From contig CADCQU010000298.1 of the NCBI GenBank assembly GCA_902803635.1, forward strand, positions 1-16,078: a DNA stretch of 16,078 nt. The letters are read 5' to 3'. The notes below the pieces were generated by a model. The model was given only the letters and a program-made list of their open reading frames with translations. It searched no databases and had not been told where the DNA came from. Shown here piece by piece: positions 6,222 to 13,954 of this stretch. The position numbers and the translations under genes were made by a program. The stretch's first letter is position 1. Each line of letters begins with the position of its first letter. Source of the DNA: an uncultured Lachnospiraceae bacterium (GTDB lineage Bacteria > Bacillota > Clostridia > Lachnospirales > Lachnospiraceae).

Positions 6222-7418
6222 TCATCTCCTCGCGGCCTCCTCGTAAAGCTCAAGAAGCTGCTTCGCGGATGTTACGATATCAAATCCGGCCTCGCCGACC
6301 TTTTTCCAGGCCTCTTCCCTCTCCCTCTTCGGAGCCGTCAAAAGCGCATAGGCAAATGCCTCCGGCCCGCCTTCGAGGGGCAGCCTTTGCATCACGCCCG
6401 CGATGTCCGCGTCCTCCGGCACGCGGTCCGAGGTCACCACCGAGAGCCCCGAGGCCTCCGCCTCCAGGCAGCAAATGCCAAAGCCCTCGTGCGTGGAGGG
6501 CTGGCAATACGCATCCATCGTCATATAATACGGGGCGACGTCCGCCTGGGGACCGGCAAAAATCACATTGTCCAAAAGCCCCATCTCCCTTGCCTTCGCC
6601 CGAACCTCGTCCTCCGTAGACCCGCCGCCAACAAAGAGCAGCTTTGCTTCCCGGCAGGCATCCGGATTTGGCGGGGGTACTTCCTTAAGGCCCGCTCCAT
6701 TGTTCGCCATATTTCCATCAATACAGGCAATCTGGAGCTTGCGCATACAGGAGAGCACCTCGATCAGAAACTCCTGGTTCTTTTCCCTGGAAAAACGCCC
6801 CACGCAGCCGACGACAAAATTCTCGGAAAGCCCGAGCTCCCGGCGTTTTTCCTCGCGGACCTTACTTTGGAAGGCAAATTGCCGCGCGTCGATCCCATTT
6901 TTCAGGATGACAGTTCGCTCCTTCGCCTCCTTCTTCGTGAAAATGTACTCCGCCGCGGAGGCCGAGCAGGCCAGCGACACGTCGGTGCGGGCCACCAGGA
7001 ACTTCTTCAAGGGCTCGGAAAGCTCCTCCTTCGAGGCGCTCCGGCCGCCATTTGCATGGGCATGGACGAAAAGCTTCGCCCGCGTGAAACGGTGGCAGGC
7101 CGAGGCGACGACGCTGTTAAACAGCAGGACGCCCGAGTTGATATGAATAATGTCGTAACGGTGGGTGCGGAAAAACTCCCGCAGTGCGACGTAGAGCTTC
7201 GCCTTGCCCGGGAGTTTTGAACTGTCAATTCCAAGTTCATAGATATGCCCACCCATGCCCTCGATCTCCTCGCGGTACATCGCGTAGGTCGTCTTGTTGG
7301 GCGTCAGGAAGTCAAACTGCACGCGTGTCCGGTCGATATGTCGATAGAGGTTCAGGAGAATGGCGGATACCCCGCCAAAATTCTCCGAACCGGCGTTAAT
7401 CTGCAGGACTCTCAGCAT
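6222..7418 (-). CDS. GT4-family glycosyltransferase
   Basis: A 398-residue retaining glycosyltransferase of the GT-B fold. The N-terminal domain begins MLRVLQINAGSENFGGVS, the glycine-rich acceptor loop of GT4 enzymes. A HAHAN motif at about 119-123 is typical of EpsF/CapM-like members. The C-terminal domain has GRFSREKNQEFL at about 207-218 and PSTHEGFGICCLEAEASG near 307-324, with the EX7E pair Glu311 and Glu319 that binds the nucleotide sugar. Residues about 228-256 form an unusual Asn/Pro-rich insertion between these motifs, just before AKLLFVGGG. It should add one sugar to the lipid-linked repeat unit in the cytoplasm; donor and acceptor cannot be read from sequence. GAGGAGG lies eight bases before the ATG and overlaps the stop region of the preceding LicD gene. 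Confidence 0.9.
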   Translation of the reverse strand: MLRVLQINAGSENFGGVSAILLNLYRHIDRTRVQFDFLTPNKTTYAMYREEIEGMGGHIYELGIDSSKLPGKAKLYVALREFFRTHRYDIIHINSGVLLFNSVVASACHRFTRAKLFVHAHANGGRSASKEELSEPLKKFLVARTDVSLACSASAAEYIFTKKEAKERTVILKNGIDARQFAFQSKVREEKRRELGLSENFVVGCVGRFSREKNQEFLIEVLSCMRKLQIACIDGNMANNGAGLKEVPPPNPDACREAKLLFVGGGSTEDEVRAKAREMGLLDNVIFAGPQADVAPYYMTMDAYCQPSTHEGFGICCLEAEASGLSVVTSDRVPEDADIAGVMQRLPLEGGPEAFAYALLTAPKREREEAWKKVGEAGFDIVTSAKQLLELYEEAARR

Positions 7419-7421
7419 GGG

Positions 7422-8264
7422 TCATGCCTCCTCAATCGTTAAAGAATTCATTTCCGTGAAGTGTTTATTTCTCTGCTCGACGGGAGGCAGCTGCATGTAG
7501 TCCCCGTAAAGCGTCCGAAGGAAGGTATCGTAGTCCTCCGGGCCGTTGAACTCGCCATCCTCAAAGACGTATTTCGCGCCCTTGCCGTAAACCTCCTTCG
7601 GCATGGTGTCCTTAAACTTGTAGAAGCCCATAAAATTCACGAGGTATTTTGACTTGTCCACCGGGCAGGCCTTCATCGCGCGGTCCAGCTTGTACCACAT
7701 CCGGTCATAGGAGACCAGCTTCTGGATGGGCGTGTGGGCCGCGAGCCAAACGATCGCCCGCTCGTGGAAGGGACGCTTTTTATCCAGCGTCACGATCTCG
7801 TCGAAGACCGAGATCTGCAGCCACATCCGCCGCCAGAGGAGGTGCATTTTCCGGAGCTTGAAAAGCAGCGGGTTCGAAGGCATCCCGTCCAGCGGGAAAA
7901 TGTCGAGCCAGGCGTAGGTCGTCTCGCCGGTCGTGCTCTGGTTCCTGCGGATCTTCACCCGCGTGTCGCAGACGCGCGCAAAATACCGGTGCGAGCTGTG
8001 GTCGCGCCGGAAATATTCCAGCTTGTAGGGCGGCTTCAAATCCCTCCGGCAAATGCGGACGAACTTTTCATAGTCCGGTCTTGGCATGCGGATGTCCACG
8101 TCGTCGTCCCATGGAATAAAGCCCTTGTGGCGGATCGCCCCCAAAAACGTCCCCGCACTCAGGTAATACGTCAAATGGTTCTTGTCCAGGATGCGGACGA
8201 CCTCCTTGAGCGTTTCGAGCTCAATCAGTTGTAGCTTCCGAAGATTTTCACTCTGTTCCATCAT
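7422..8264 (-). CDS. LicD-family phosphotransferase (second of tandem pair)
   Basis: A protein of about 280 residues of the LicD family, which moves phosphocholine or another phospho-alcohol from a CDP donor to a sugar hydroxyl. The signature [18 protein letters not shown] at about 38-55 followed by VDI carries the metal-binding aspartates. [13 protein letters not shown] lies near 119-131, and the C-terminal half has the YGDYMQLPP element seen in bacterial LicD proteins. It overlaps the upstream licD-like gene by one base (TGATG). GGAGG suits either this ATG or the next one at 8261. No choline uptake or activation genes (licA, licB, licC) are present, while a TagD gene lies just upstream of the pair, so CDP-glycerol is a more likely donor than CDP-choline. 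That substrate assignment is inference. Confidence 0.9.
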   Translation of the reverse strand: MMEQSENLRKLQLIELETLKEVVRILDKNHLTYYLSAGTFLGAIRHKGFIPWDDDVDIRMPRPDYEKFVRICRRDLKPPYKLEYFRRDHSSHRYFARVCDTRVKIRRNQSTTGETTYAWLDIFPLDGMPSNPLLFKLRKMHLLWRRMWLQISVFDEIVTLDKKRPFHERAIVWLAAHTPIQKLVSYDRMWYKLDRAMKACPVDKSKYLVNFMGFYKFKDTMPKEVYGKGAKYVFEDGEFNGPEDYDTFLRTLYGDYMQLPPVEQRNKHFTEMNSLTIEEA

Positions 8265-9082
8265 CAGCCCTCCAGCTCGGCCGCATGTGCGTTCTTGTCC
8301 TGGTCCTTCGGCGGGGTCATGTAATCGCCGTACATTTGCGTGAGCACCCCGTCGTAATCCTCCGGTCCCATGAGCATATACTGCTCGAAGTGGTACATTT
8401 GCCCCTTGCCGTACATCGACTTTGGGAACATTTCCTTGAATTTGTACTGTCCCATGAAATTCACGATGTAGTTGGACTTCTCCACCGGGTAACGCTTTAA
8501 GAGCGCGTCAATCTGGTTCAGCTTCTTCCGTGTGTCCAGGTTCCGCCCGAAGCCGGTGAGCTCGACAAACTTGATGACGAGCCGCTCCGACAGCGGACGG
8601 TTCGGGCGCTTTAAATTCACCTTCTCGAAGCAGGAAATGTGGTAGAGCGCACGAAAAACGAGGAGACGCAGCATATGGTAGCGGCGCACGAGGCCGTTGT
8701 TCGGCATCCCGTCCAGCGGGAAAATGTCCACCCATACGTTCTCACTGCGGTCCTCCAGGCTCCCCAGCCGCTTCATGCTGTGCCGGGTATCGACAATGCG
8801 TGAAAAATAATAATGGTGTTCCTTGGAATTCCAGAACGTCTCCACCTTCAGGTACTCTGGAAGCTCCCGCTGTATCTCGCGGAGGAACCTCTCGTACTGC
8901 CCGCGCGGAATGCCGATATCGATGTCGTCGTCCCACGGGATGAAGCCCTTATGACGCACAGCCCCAAGGAGCGTCCCGCCGAGCATGTAGTACTCCATGC
9001 CCGTCCGCGTGAGGTAGGCATGAACGGGCGCGAAAACCTCCAGGATTAGCTGTTGTACCTTTGACAAATGGCTCGTGTCCAT
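8264..9082 (-). CDS. LicD-family phosphotransferase (first of tandem pair)
   Basis: A 272-residue LicD paralogue of the following gene, with the same motif order: [18 protein letters not shown] then IDI at about 36-56, [29 protein letters not shown], and [11 protein letters not shown] near the C-terminus. The two proteins are related throughout but clearly diverged in the middle (around 150-200), so they probably decorate different positions or sugars, not a recent duplication. The start is ATG 9082, six bases after GGAGG; a GTG at 9088 would add two residues. It begins 25 bp after the TagD stop, and its own stop overlaps the next start, so TagD and both LicD genes look translationally linked. 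Expected reaction: transfer of a phospho-alcohol from a CDP donor to a glycan. Confidence 0.9.
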   Translation of the reverse strand: MDTSHLSKVQQLILEVFAPVHAYLTRTGMEYYMLGGTLLGAVRHKGFIPWDDDIDIGIPRGQYERFLREIQRELPEYLKVETFWNSKEHHYYFSRIVDTRHSMKRLGSLEDRSENVWVDIFPLDGMPNNGLVRRYHMLRLLVFRALYHISCFEKVNLKRPNRPLSERLVIKFVELTGFGRNLDTRKKLNQIDALLKRYPVEKSNYIVNFMGQYKFKEMFPKSMYGKGQMYHFEQYMLMGPEDYDGVLTQMYGDYMTPPKDQDKNAHAAELEG

Positions 9083-9107
9083 AACCACCCTCCAATAATC
9101 GAATAAT

Positions 9108-9512
9108 TTAATCCTTCTTGACCACCCCGAGGTCGGACTTGATCTGCGTGGTACTGATCTCGGGCGTGCGGGGAAGATAGACCACCTCGGCCCCCTCCTC
9201 CTTCAGGAAATCAAACTTTCCCTCCCAGTCGTCTCCCATCACGAAAGTGTCGATGTGGTACTCATGGATGTCCGTCCTCTTCTGTTCCCAGTTCTCCTCC
9301 GGGATCACCAGGTCCACATAGCGGATGGATTCAAGGAGGGCCTTCCGCTGTTCGTACGAAAAATAGCACTTCTTCCGCTTCTGGTTCCAGTTAAAATCGT
9401 CCGTCGAAAGGGCGACCACAAGGTAGTCGCCAAGGGCCTTCGCCCGCCGAAGAAGGTTGATATGTCCGTAATGCAGAAGGTCGAAGGTACCGTACGTAAT
9501 CACCCGTCGCAT
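9108..9512 (-). CDS. tagD: Glycerol-3-phosphate cytidylyltransferase
   Basis: A 134-residue protein close to the canonical TagD length and sequence: MRRVITYGTFDLLHYGH opens the protein, with the catalytic HXGH at 14-17, QRKALLESIRYVD near 55-67, GDDWEGKFDFL near 93-103 and RTPEISTTQIK at about 115-125. It makes CDP-glycerol from CTP and sn-glycerol-3-phosphate in the cytoplasm. ATG 9512 is preferred because GAGGTG lies six bases upstream; an in-frame GTG nine bases earlier lies within that site. It follows the initiating transferase gene after 102 bp and leads directly into the two LicD genes, which suggests it supplies their donor. A second, diverged TagD-like gene sits at 3277-3708. Confidence 0.93.
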   Translation of the reverse strand: MRRVITYGTFDLLHYGHINLLRRAKALGDYLVVALSTDDFNWNQKRKKCYFSYEQRKALLESIRYVDLVIPEENWEQKRTDIHEYHIDTFVMGDDWEGKFDFLKEEGAEVVYLPRTPEISTTQIKSDLGVVKKD

Positions 9513-9614
9513 TTGTTTCACCTCATCTAATATTATTTCACGTTAAACCAGCCCGAAACGTGCACACATTTGAATGATTCCCGTTCCAGCGGTCCTATTT
9601 GTAACGTTAAATTT
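9513..9614. other. Intergenic gap with small inverted and direct repeats
   Basis: This is the widest gap inside the operon. It holds a perfect 6-bp inverted repeat CACGTT/AACGTG (9539-9544 and 9557-9562, 12-base loop) and a direct repeat CGTTAAA at 9541 and 9605. The stem lacks a U-tract, so it is not a convincing terminator, and no paired -35/-10 boxes are seen. It could be an RNA stability or processing element, or chance. Confidence 0.25.
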
Positions 9615-11057
9615 CTATTTCGCCCCGCCGCCGGTGAAGATCACCTTGACGGTCTTGAAAATGATGCCGATGTCCTTCCCGATGGACCAGTCGTTGATGT
9701 ACTGCATATCCAGCTTGATGACTTCCTCGAAATCCTGGATATCGCTCCGCCCGCTGACCTGCCAAAGGCCCGTAAGCCCCGGTTTCATGGACATCCTCGC
9801 CCGGTGGTGCAGCTCGTACTGCTCCCACTCGTCGAGCGTCGGCGGCCGCGTCCCGCAGAGGGACATCGACCCCATCAGCACGTTGAGGAACTGCGGAAAC
9901 TCGTCGAGGGAGGTCTTCCGGATGAACCAGCCGACCCCGTGGCGCGTCCCGTCCGGGCCGCTGCCGATAATCCGAGGATCCGCTTCCATCTTGAACATGA
10001 AGCCCTTGACCTCGTTCTTGTCGAGGAGCTCCTTCTTCCGTTTTTCCGCGTCCTTGTACATACTGCGGAATTTATAAATGGTAAAGACACGGCCATTCAT
10101 GCCGATGCGTTTTTGCGCGAAGAAAATCGGCCCCGGATCCGAGAAGAAAATAATCGGTCCCAGGATGACCGTAAGAATGGCCGTAAAGACAACGCCGACA
10201 AGCCCCCCGATGATGTCGATGACCCGCTTCACAAAAAGCTGCCTCGTCTTCGCGATTCGGATGCTCTCGGTAAGCACCTGGTACCCGCAAATCTTCTCCA
10301 CCGTCTGCATCGTGTTGCGGTCGTTGTCCATGTTGATGGCCATGTGGCTCGTGACACCCATAATGGCCAGCTCCTCCAGAAGCTTTTCGGGAGTCGCCTG
10401 ATCCTTCGGAAGAATCAGCATGACCTCGTCAATCCAGAGCGTCTGGATATAGGAGACAACATCCGCATACTTTGTGACGACCTTCACCCCGCAGAGCGTC
10501 TCGCCCACCATGTCGTCGCGGTCCGCCAGCACAAGGCCCACGATCTTGACCTCGCCAAGGCCCTTCTTTACAATGGTGGGGACAACCTCCTCCACCCGAC
10601 TCGTGGTCGTCACAAGGAGCATGTGGCGCCGCGAGGGCTTCTTTTTGTTGAGGGTAATGATAAGGGTCCGCCACCCGAACCGCTCCACCAGCATCAGGCA
10701 AAAGGCGATCAGGGCAAAGTAGAGGACGATGAGGCGCGAGTAATAGGCGCTGTTCTTCGCAAAAAAGAGGTAGACCAGAATGGACACGACCGAAAGGCCG
10801 ACCTGCTGCAAGATGGAGGCAATCTCCTTGCTCTTCCTGCGCTTTAGGATATTCTTATGGTTATCCGTAAAAAAGGAGCAGATAAGGCTCGCCACCAGCA
10901 CCGCGATGGCCGCATTTGCATAGAGGGGTCGCCGATAGACGGACCACGACCCCTTGCGGATATAGAAAGCCAGTGCGTATGCAAATTCTAAAACCAGAAG
11001 ATCCAGCAGAATGAAGTCAAAATGCTTCATCCAGCCCTCAACCCCTTTTTTATACAT
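9615..11057 (-). CDS. WbaP/CpsE-type undecaprenyl-phosphate sugar phosphotransferase (initiating enzyme)
   Basis: A 480-residue polyprenyl glycosylphosphotransferase. Four N-terminal helices are followed by a soluble CoA-binding-like region (about 145-260), then a membrane hairpin (DIIGGLVGVVFTAILTVI) and the catalytic domain. Catalytic motifs are QKRIGMNGRVFTIYKFRSM, KTSLDEFPQFLNVL with the essential Asp-Glu pair, CGTRPPTLDEWEQY and KPGLTGLWQVSGRSD. It transfers a sugar-1-phosphate from a UDP sugar to undecaprenyl phosphate at the inner membrane face, the first step of repeat-unit assembly. The sugar (galactose, glucose or another) cannot be told from sequence. I chose ATG 11057, preceded by GGAGAG; a TTG at 11105 in the same frame lacks a good site. 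Confidence 0.93.
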   Translation of the reverse strand: MYKKGVEGWMKHFDFILLDLLVLEFAYALAFYIRKGSWSVYRRPLYANAAIAVLVASLICSFFTDNHKNILKRRKSKEIASILQQVGLSVVSILVYLFFAKNSAYYSRLIVLYFALIAFCLMLVERFGWRTLIITLNKKKPSRRHMLLVTTTSRVEEVVPTIVKKGLGEVKIVGLVLADRDDMVGETLCGVKVVTKYADVVSYIQTLWIDEVMLILPKDQATPEKLLEELAIMGVTSHMAINMDNDRNTMQTVEKICGYQVLTESIRIAKTRQLFVKRVIDIIGGLVGVVFTAILTVILGPIIFFSDPGPIFFAQKRIGMNGRVFTIYKFRSMYKDAEKRKKELLDKNEVKGFMFKMEADPRIIGSGPDGTRHGVGWFIRKTSLDEFPQFLNVLMGSMSLCGTRPPTLDEWEQYELHHRARMSMKPGLTGLWQVSGRSDIQDFEEVIKLDMQYINDWSIGKDIGIIFKTVKVIFTGGGAK

Positions 11058-11142
11058 AGGCCAACTCTCCGTGAATGTCCCGCAAATCCCGCCCAGGATT
11101 TGCAAGAGATTTCATTCGCTACAGATATCTTATTTCTTTCAC

Positions 11143-12087
11143 TTACGCGCCCTCGCCCCAGAGCTGGGCGGTCCCGTCATCCTCCGAAAGGCCCTTCGCG
11201 GCCAGTTCCTCGGCTTCCTTCGCGGCCTGCGCAGCGGCCTTCAGACCTGCCTTCCGCTCCTTCGCTTCCCTTCTGGCTCGCCTCCACTCCCTTTTCGCGG
11301 CCACGGTGGCCGGCTTATGGCAAAGCTCCGGGCAATAGTAGATCGTGCTGCCGTCGATACCGTCAACAACGCGGTAGCCGTATTTGCCGGCAATTTCCGG
11401 CGGGATCGGCTTGCTGATATGCACGACGAGGAAATCATAGCCAAGGTTATAGGCACGGCGCAGAATCGCCTCGTAGTCCTCCGGCAGTATCTCATCCGAC
11501 TCCAAAATATCCCGAATCTGGTGTTTGACCTTCCCGGAATGGACAATGTACCCGAAAATGTCGCGCCCGTAAAGGAGCTCGATATCTCCGGAAACCTGCC
11601 GGATTTCCGTGAGATACCGGTCGCGCATGATGCACTTCGGGTTCTTGTCGAGGGACAGGATGGCCTCCGCCACGTCAACCACCCCCTGCGGCACCTTCTC
11701 CGGGTTTGCAGAGAGGCCAAAGCCCGCCTCCGTGTAGACATTTGTGCCCGTCAGCAGGATAACCGCCACAAGGCCCGCCCCAATGAGGATTCGGACTATT
11801 TCATGCTTCCACCGCTGCATGAGGTGAACGCCGGCGAGGGCGATGATGATCCCGTCCGGCACCATCCAGAAAAGCCGCCAGTAGATGACATGGCGGAACA
11901 CAAATTCAAAGGAGATTGGATTGGCCACCACGACGATGCACACGACCACCGGAATCACGAACTTCGTCCGCTCCTCCCGCATGAAGATGCAAATGTAAAC
12001 CGCGGCGACAAGGACGACGATAAAGAAAATACCGTCACCGATATATTTGGAAATCCAGTCACCGATTACTGCAAAATGATCTAGCAT
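11143..12087 (-). CDS. Membrane protein resembling the C-terminal half of a DUF6077/GT-C-like protein
   Basis: A 314-residue protein with about five helices in the first 125 residues, including FVFRHVIYWRLFWMVPDGII, followed by an extracytoplasmic domain of about 140 residues (NPEKVPQGVVDVAEAIL to GSTIYYCPEL) and a Lys/Arg/Ala-rich tail. YWRLFW followed by a helix, then a domain beginning NPxKxPQ, is the pattern I recall at the C-terminal end of long DUF6077-like proteins. The gene directly upstream looks like the matching N-terminal part, so the pair probably forms one functional unit. It has its own start and GAGG six bases before it, 26 bp after the upstream stop. No function is known; a lipid-linked sugar transferase or a polysaccharide export role is possible. 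Confidence 0.7.
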   Translation of the reverse strand: MLDHFAVIGDWISKYIGDGIFFIVVLVAAVYICIFMREERTKFVIPVVVCIVVVANPISFEFVFRHVIYWRLFWMVPDGIIIALAGVHLMQRWKHEIVRILIGAGLVAVILLTGTNVYTEAGFGLSANPEKVPQGVVDVAEAILSLDKNPKCIMRDRYLTEIRQVSGDIELLYGRDIFGYIVHSGKVKHQIRDILESDEILPEDYEAILRRAYNLGYDFLVVHISKPIPPEIAGKYGYRVVDGIDGSTIYYCPELCHKPATVAAKREWRRARREAKERKAGLKAAAQAAKEAEELAAKGLSEDDGTAQLWGEGA

Positions 12088-12113
12088 TCTTTACCTCATT
12101 TTTTCGCTCAGCC

Positions 12114-13445
12114 TCATATCTTCCCCGCCGACACCAGCGTGTAAAGATAATAGTACACGGCATTTGGTATGCACAGGAGCAGCATTTTGAGAAGTATCCA
12201 TGCGCTCTTTCTTGCGATGGCGTAGACGATGCCGTAGCAGAGCAGCATCACCGCGCCGATGATGATTCCGTTGCCGGACAAAAAGCACATACAAAGGTTC
12301 ATGGCCAGAAGGCTCAGGTAGCGTCCCCGGCTCTTAGGCTGTTCGTAGACGGAGAACAGCATATAGAGCATCATGGGAATCGCGAAGGAGGCCACGACCG
12401 CCTTCCCCTGCCAGCTTCGGATCATGACAAAAGTCTCCGGCCCGTAAATCGAATAGTAGCCGAAGATATTGATGAGCCAGAGCAAAAAGACGAAGAAGCA
12501 CCGGCTCCCCAGATCCTCATGGAAAAACTTCCCGCTCAGAAGGTAATACGCCAGCGAGACCAGAATGATCATCAGGATGGGGAACACGCTGTGCATGAGC
12601 ACCGTCGGGTTCATGCCGGCCCATCTGGCGACTGATGCCGGGTAGACGGCCCAGGGAGAGAGGGCGTCCTTGGAAAGCTCGCCGGCAAATTTGCTGAGTT
12701 CCTCCCCGGTGGCCGGATTTGTCAGAAACAGGCGGTCGGTCCGCACCATTTCCACGGCGTTCACGACAAAGCGCGAATCGTCCTCATCCGCGTTGCGAAG
12801 GACGACGGACTGATAAAGGACCACGGCGATAATAAGGAACATGAGGACGAGGGCAATGATTCCCGAGAGGCGGTATTTGCCGAAGGACACCTTCACGGGG
12901 GCCTTCTCCTCCTCCGGAGTCGCCTCTTCCTCCACTGTCACGCTCCGGCTTGCAAAGCCAAAGGCCGGGTAGGAAACATTTGTCGAAGGAACGTCGGCCG
13001 GAGCATTCCCCTCCGTACCCTTGGCCTCTATCTGTTTCATCCCTTCACGGACTATAGCACGAAGCTCCATCTCCTCCAGAGCGGCCGCGAGACGGGAATC
13101 CTCCTCCTGCAAAAGCTTCTGGGGCTTTTCCTTCGGCTCCGTGACCGACCCCAGCTTCCGCATCCAGCCGTCCACCTTGGTTCCACTCACCAGCGCAAAA
13201 ACGCCGAAGGCCGCGAAGATAAGCTGCACCAGAAGGATCGCGTTCGAGGCGGCCGTGAAGCTCGCCCGAAGGAGCACCATCGGCACGACGAAAAGCTGGC
13301 TGACGGACCATAGAGCGATGGTCCCTGTAAGCAGGCATTTGGGGATGTTCGGCTTCGTCTTCAGCAGCCTGCAAATACCGATTCCCCCCAATGTCGGCAG
13401 AACGGCAAGAACGACTATCGCCAGTATCACCTGAAGTACTGTCAT
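12114..13445 (-). CDS. DUF6077-type multispanning membrane protein (N-terminal part)
   Basis: A 443-residue protein, first gene of the polysaccharide operon. It has three N-terminal helices, then a charged cytoplasmic loop of about 100 residues (90-190) with a likely coiled coil (EEDSRLAAALEEMELRAIVR) and an acidic stretch. About seven more helices follow. Motifs resembling DUF6077 proteins are DEDDSRFVVNAVEMVRTDRL after the fourth helix, FPILMIILVSLAYYLLSGKF, INIFGYYSIYGPETF and IRSWQGKAVVASFAIP. The acidic DEDD segment at an extracytoplasmic loop recalls GT-C glycosyltransferases. The frame ends in TGA straight after a helix (YYYLYTLVSAGKI), which is abrupt, and the next gene appears to supply the missing C-terminal part. 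GGAGG lies five bases before the ATG, and a strong promoter lies just upstream. Confidence 0.75.
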   Translation of the reverse strand: MTVLQVILAIVVLAVLPTLGGIGICRLLKTKPNIPKCLLTGTIALWSVSQLFVVPMVLLRASFTAASNAILLVQLIFAAFGVFALVSGTKVDGWMRKLGSVTEPKEKPQKLLQEEDSRLAAALEEMELRAIVREGMKQIEAKGTEGNAPADVPSTNVSYPAFGFASRSVTVEEEATPEEEKAPVKVSFGKYRLSGIIALVLMFLIIAVVLYQSVVLRNADEDDSRFVVNAVEMVRTDRLFLTNPATGEELSKFAGELSKDALSPWAVYPASVARWAGMNPTVLMHSVFPILMIILVSLAYYLLSGKFFHEDLGSRCFFVFLLWLINIFGYYSIYGPETFVMIRSWQGKAVVASFAIPMMLYMLFSVYEQPKSRGRYLSLLAMNLCMCFLSGNGIIIGAVMLLCYGIVYAIARKSAWILLKMLLLCIPNAVYYYLYTLVSAGKI

Positions 13446-13486
13446 ATCTTCCTCCGAAACGGATTGTTTTTGGCGTGTATAGAGCT

Positions 13487-13515
13487 ATTATAGTACAGGT
13501 GGGAACATTTCGCAA
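13487..13515 (-). promoter_or_regulatory. Sigma-A-type promoter of the polysaccharide operon
   Basis: On the minus strand, TTGCGA (13515-13510) is followed by a 17-base spacer and a perfect TATAAT (13492-13487). Transcription should start near 13480, giving a leader of about 35 bases before ATG 13445. It lies in the 112-bp gap after the SMR-like gene and is the clearest promoter in the window. No operator or riboswitch is evident in the short leader. Confidence 0.75.
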
Positions 13516-13557
13516 TAGTCATTCGATACCGTTACAGCAGCCCTCTATCGCGAGGGG

Positions 13558-13911
13558 TTATTTCGCGGATCCGAAGGCCATGAGGACGATGCCGGCGATG
13601 ATGGTGAGCGCACCAACCATGGACAGCGTGCTCAGCCGCTCCTTGAAGAGGGTGAGGCCGATGACGAGGATGGCCAGCTGGACAATCCCGTTCACGATGG
13701 GGACAACCATGGACAGGTTGTAGCGGACGACGATGCGCTGCCAGAGAAGGAAGCTCACGAGGTAGAGGCAGAAGCCAAGAAAGGTCTTCCAGCCCATCGA
13801 GAGGGAGAAGCCTCCCTGGAACGACAGGTGCAGCGAGTCCCCACCAAGCTTCATGAACGTAATCCCGCCGGTGGTGAAAATGAGATAAATAACGATTAAT
13901 AAATACTGCAT
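13558..13911 (-). CDS. Small four-helix SMR/EamA-like membrane protein
   Basis: A 117-residue protein made almost wholly of four predicted helices, the size and layout of small multidrug resistance and half-size EamA transporters. The first helix has FTTGGITFMKLG, recalling the TT/S-x-x-x-x-x-KxS segment. The last two helices read VVPIVNGIVQLAILVIGLTL and TLSMVGALTIIAGIVLMAFG, with FKERLS between them, typical of EamA/SMR proteins. The family's first-helix Glu is not seen. ATG 13911 is supported by GGAGG nine bases upstream. It lies 43 bp after the deaminase gene and may be cotranscribed with it, while the operon promoter lies downstream. ArnE/ArnF-like lipid-carrier translocation is one option given the polysaccharide context; the substrate is unknown. 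Confidence 0.75.
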   Translation of the reverse strand: MQYLLIVIYLIFTTGGITFMKLGGDSLHLSFQGGFSLSMGWKTFLGFCLYLVSFLLWQRIVVRYNLSMVVPIVNGIVQLAILVIGLTLFKERLSTLSMVGALTIIAGIVLMAFGSAK

Positions 13912-13954
13912 TTGTAGTATCCTCCACAAAAACTCCGTGAAAATGAAACCTTTT

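Noticed and set aside
9513..9614. Internal promoter before tagD (AT-rich TAATAT region)
   Set aside because: No -35 box at suitable spacing, and the AT-rich stretch lies directly against the ribosome binding site.
13541..13557. Terminator hairpin CCCTC/GAGGG after the SMR-like gene
   Set aside because: The stem is only five base pairs, overlaps the stop-codon region and is not followed by a T-tract on the minus strand.
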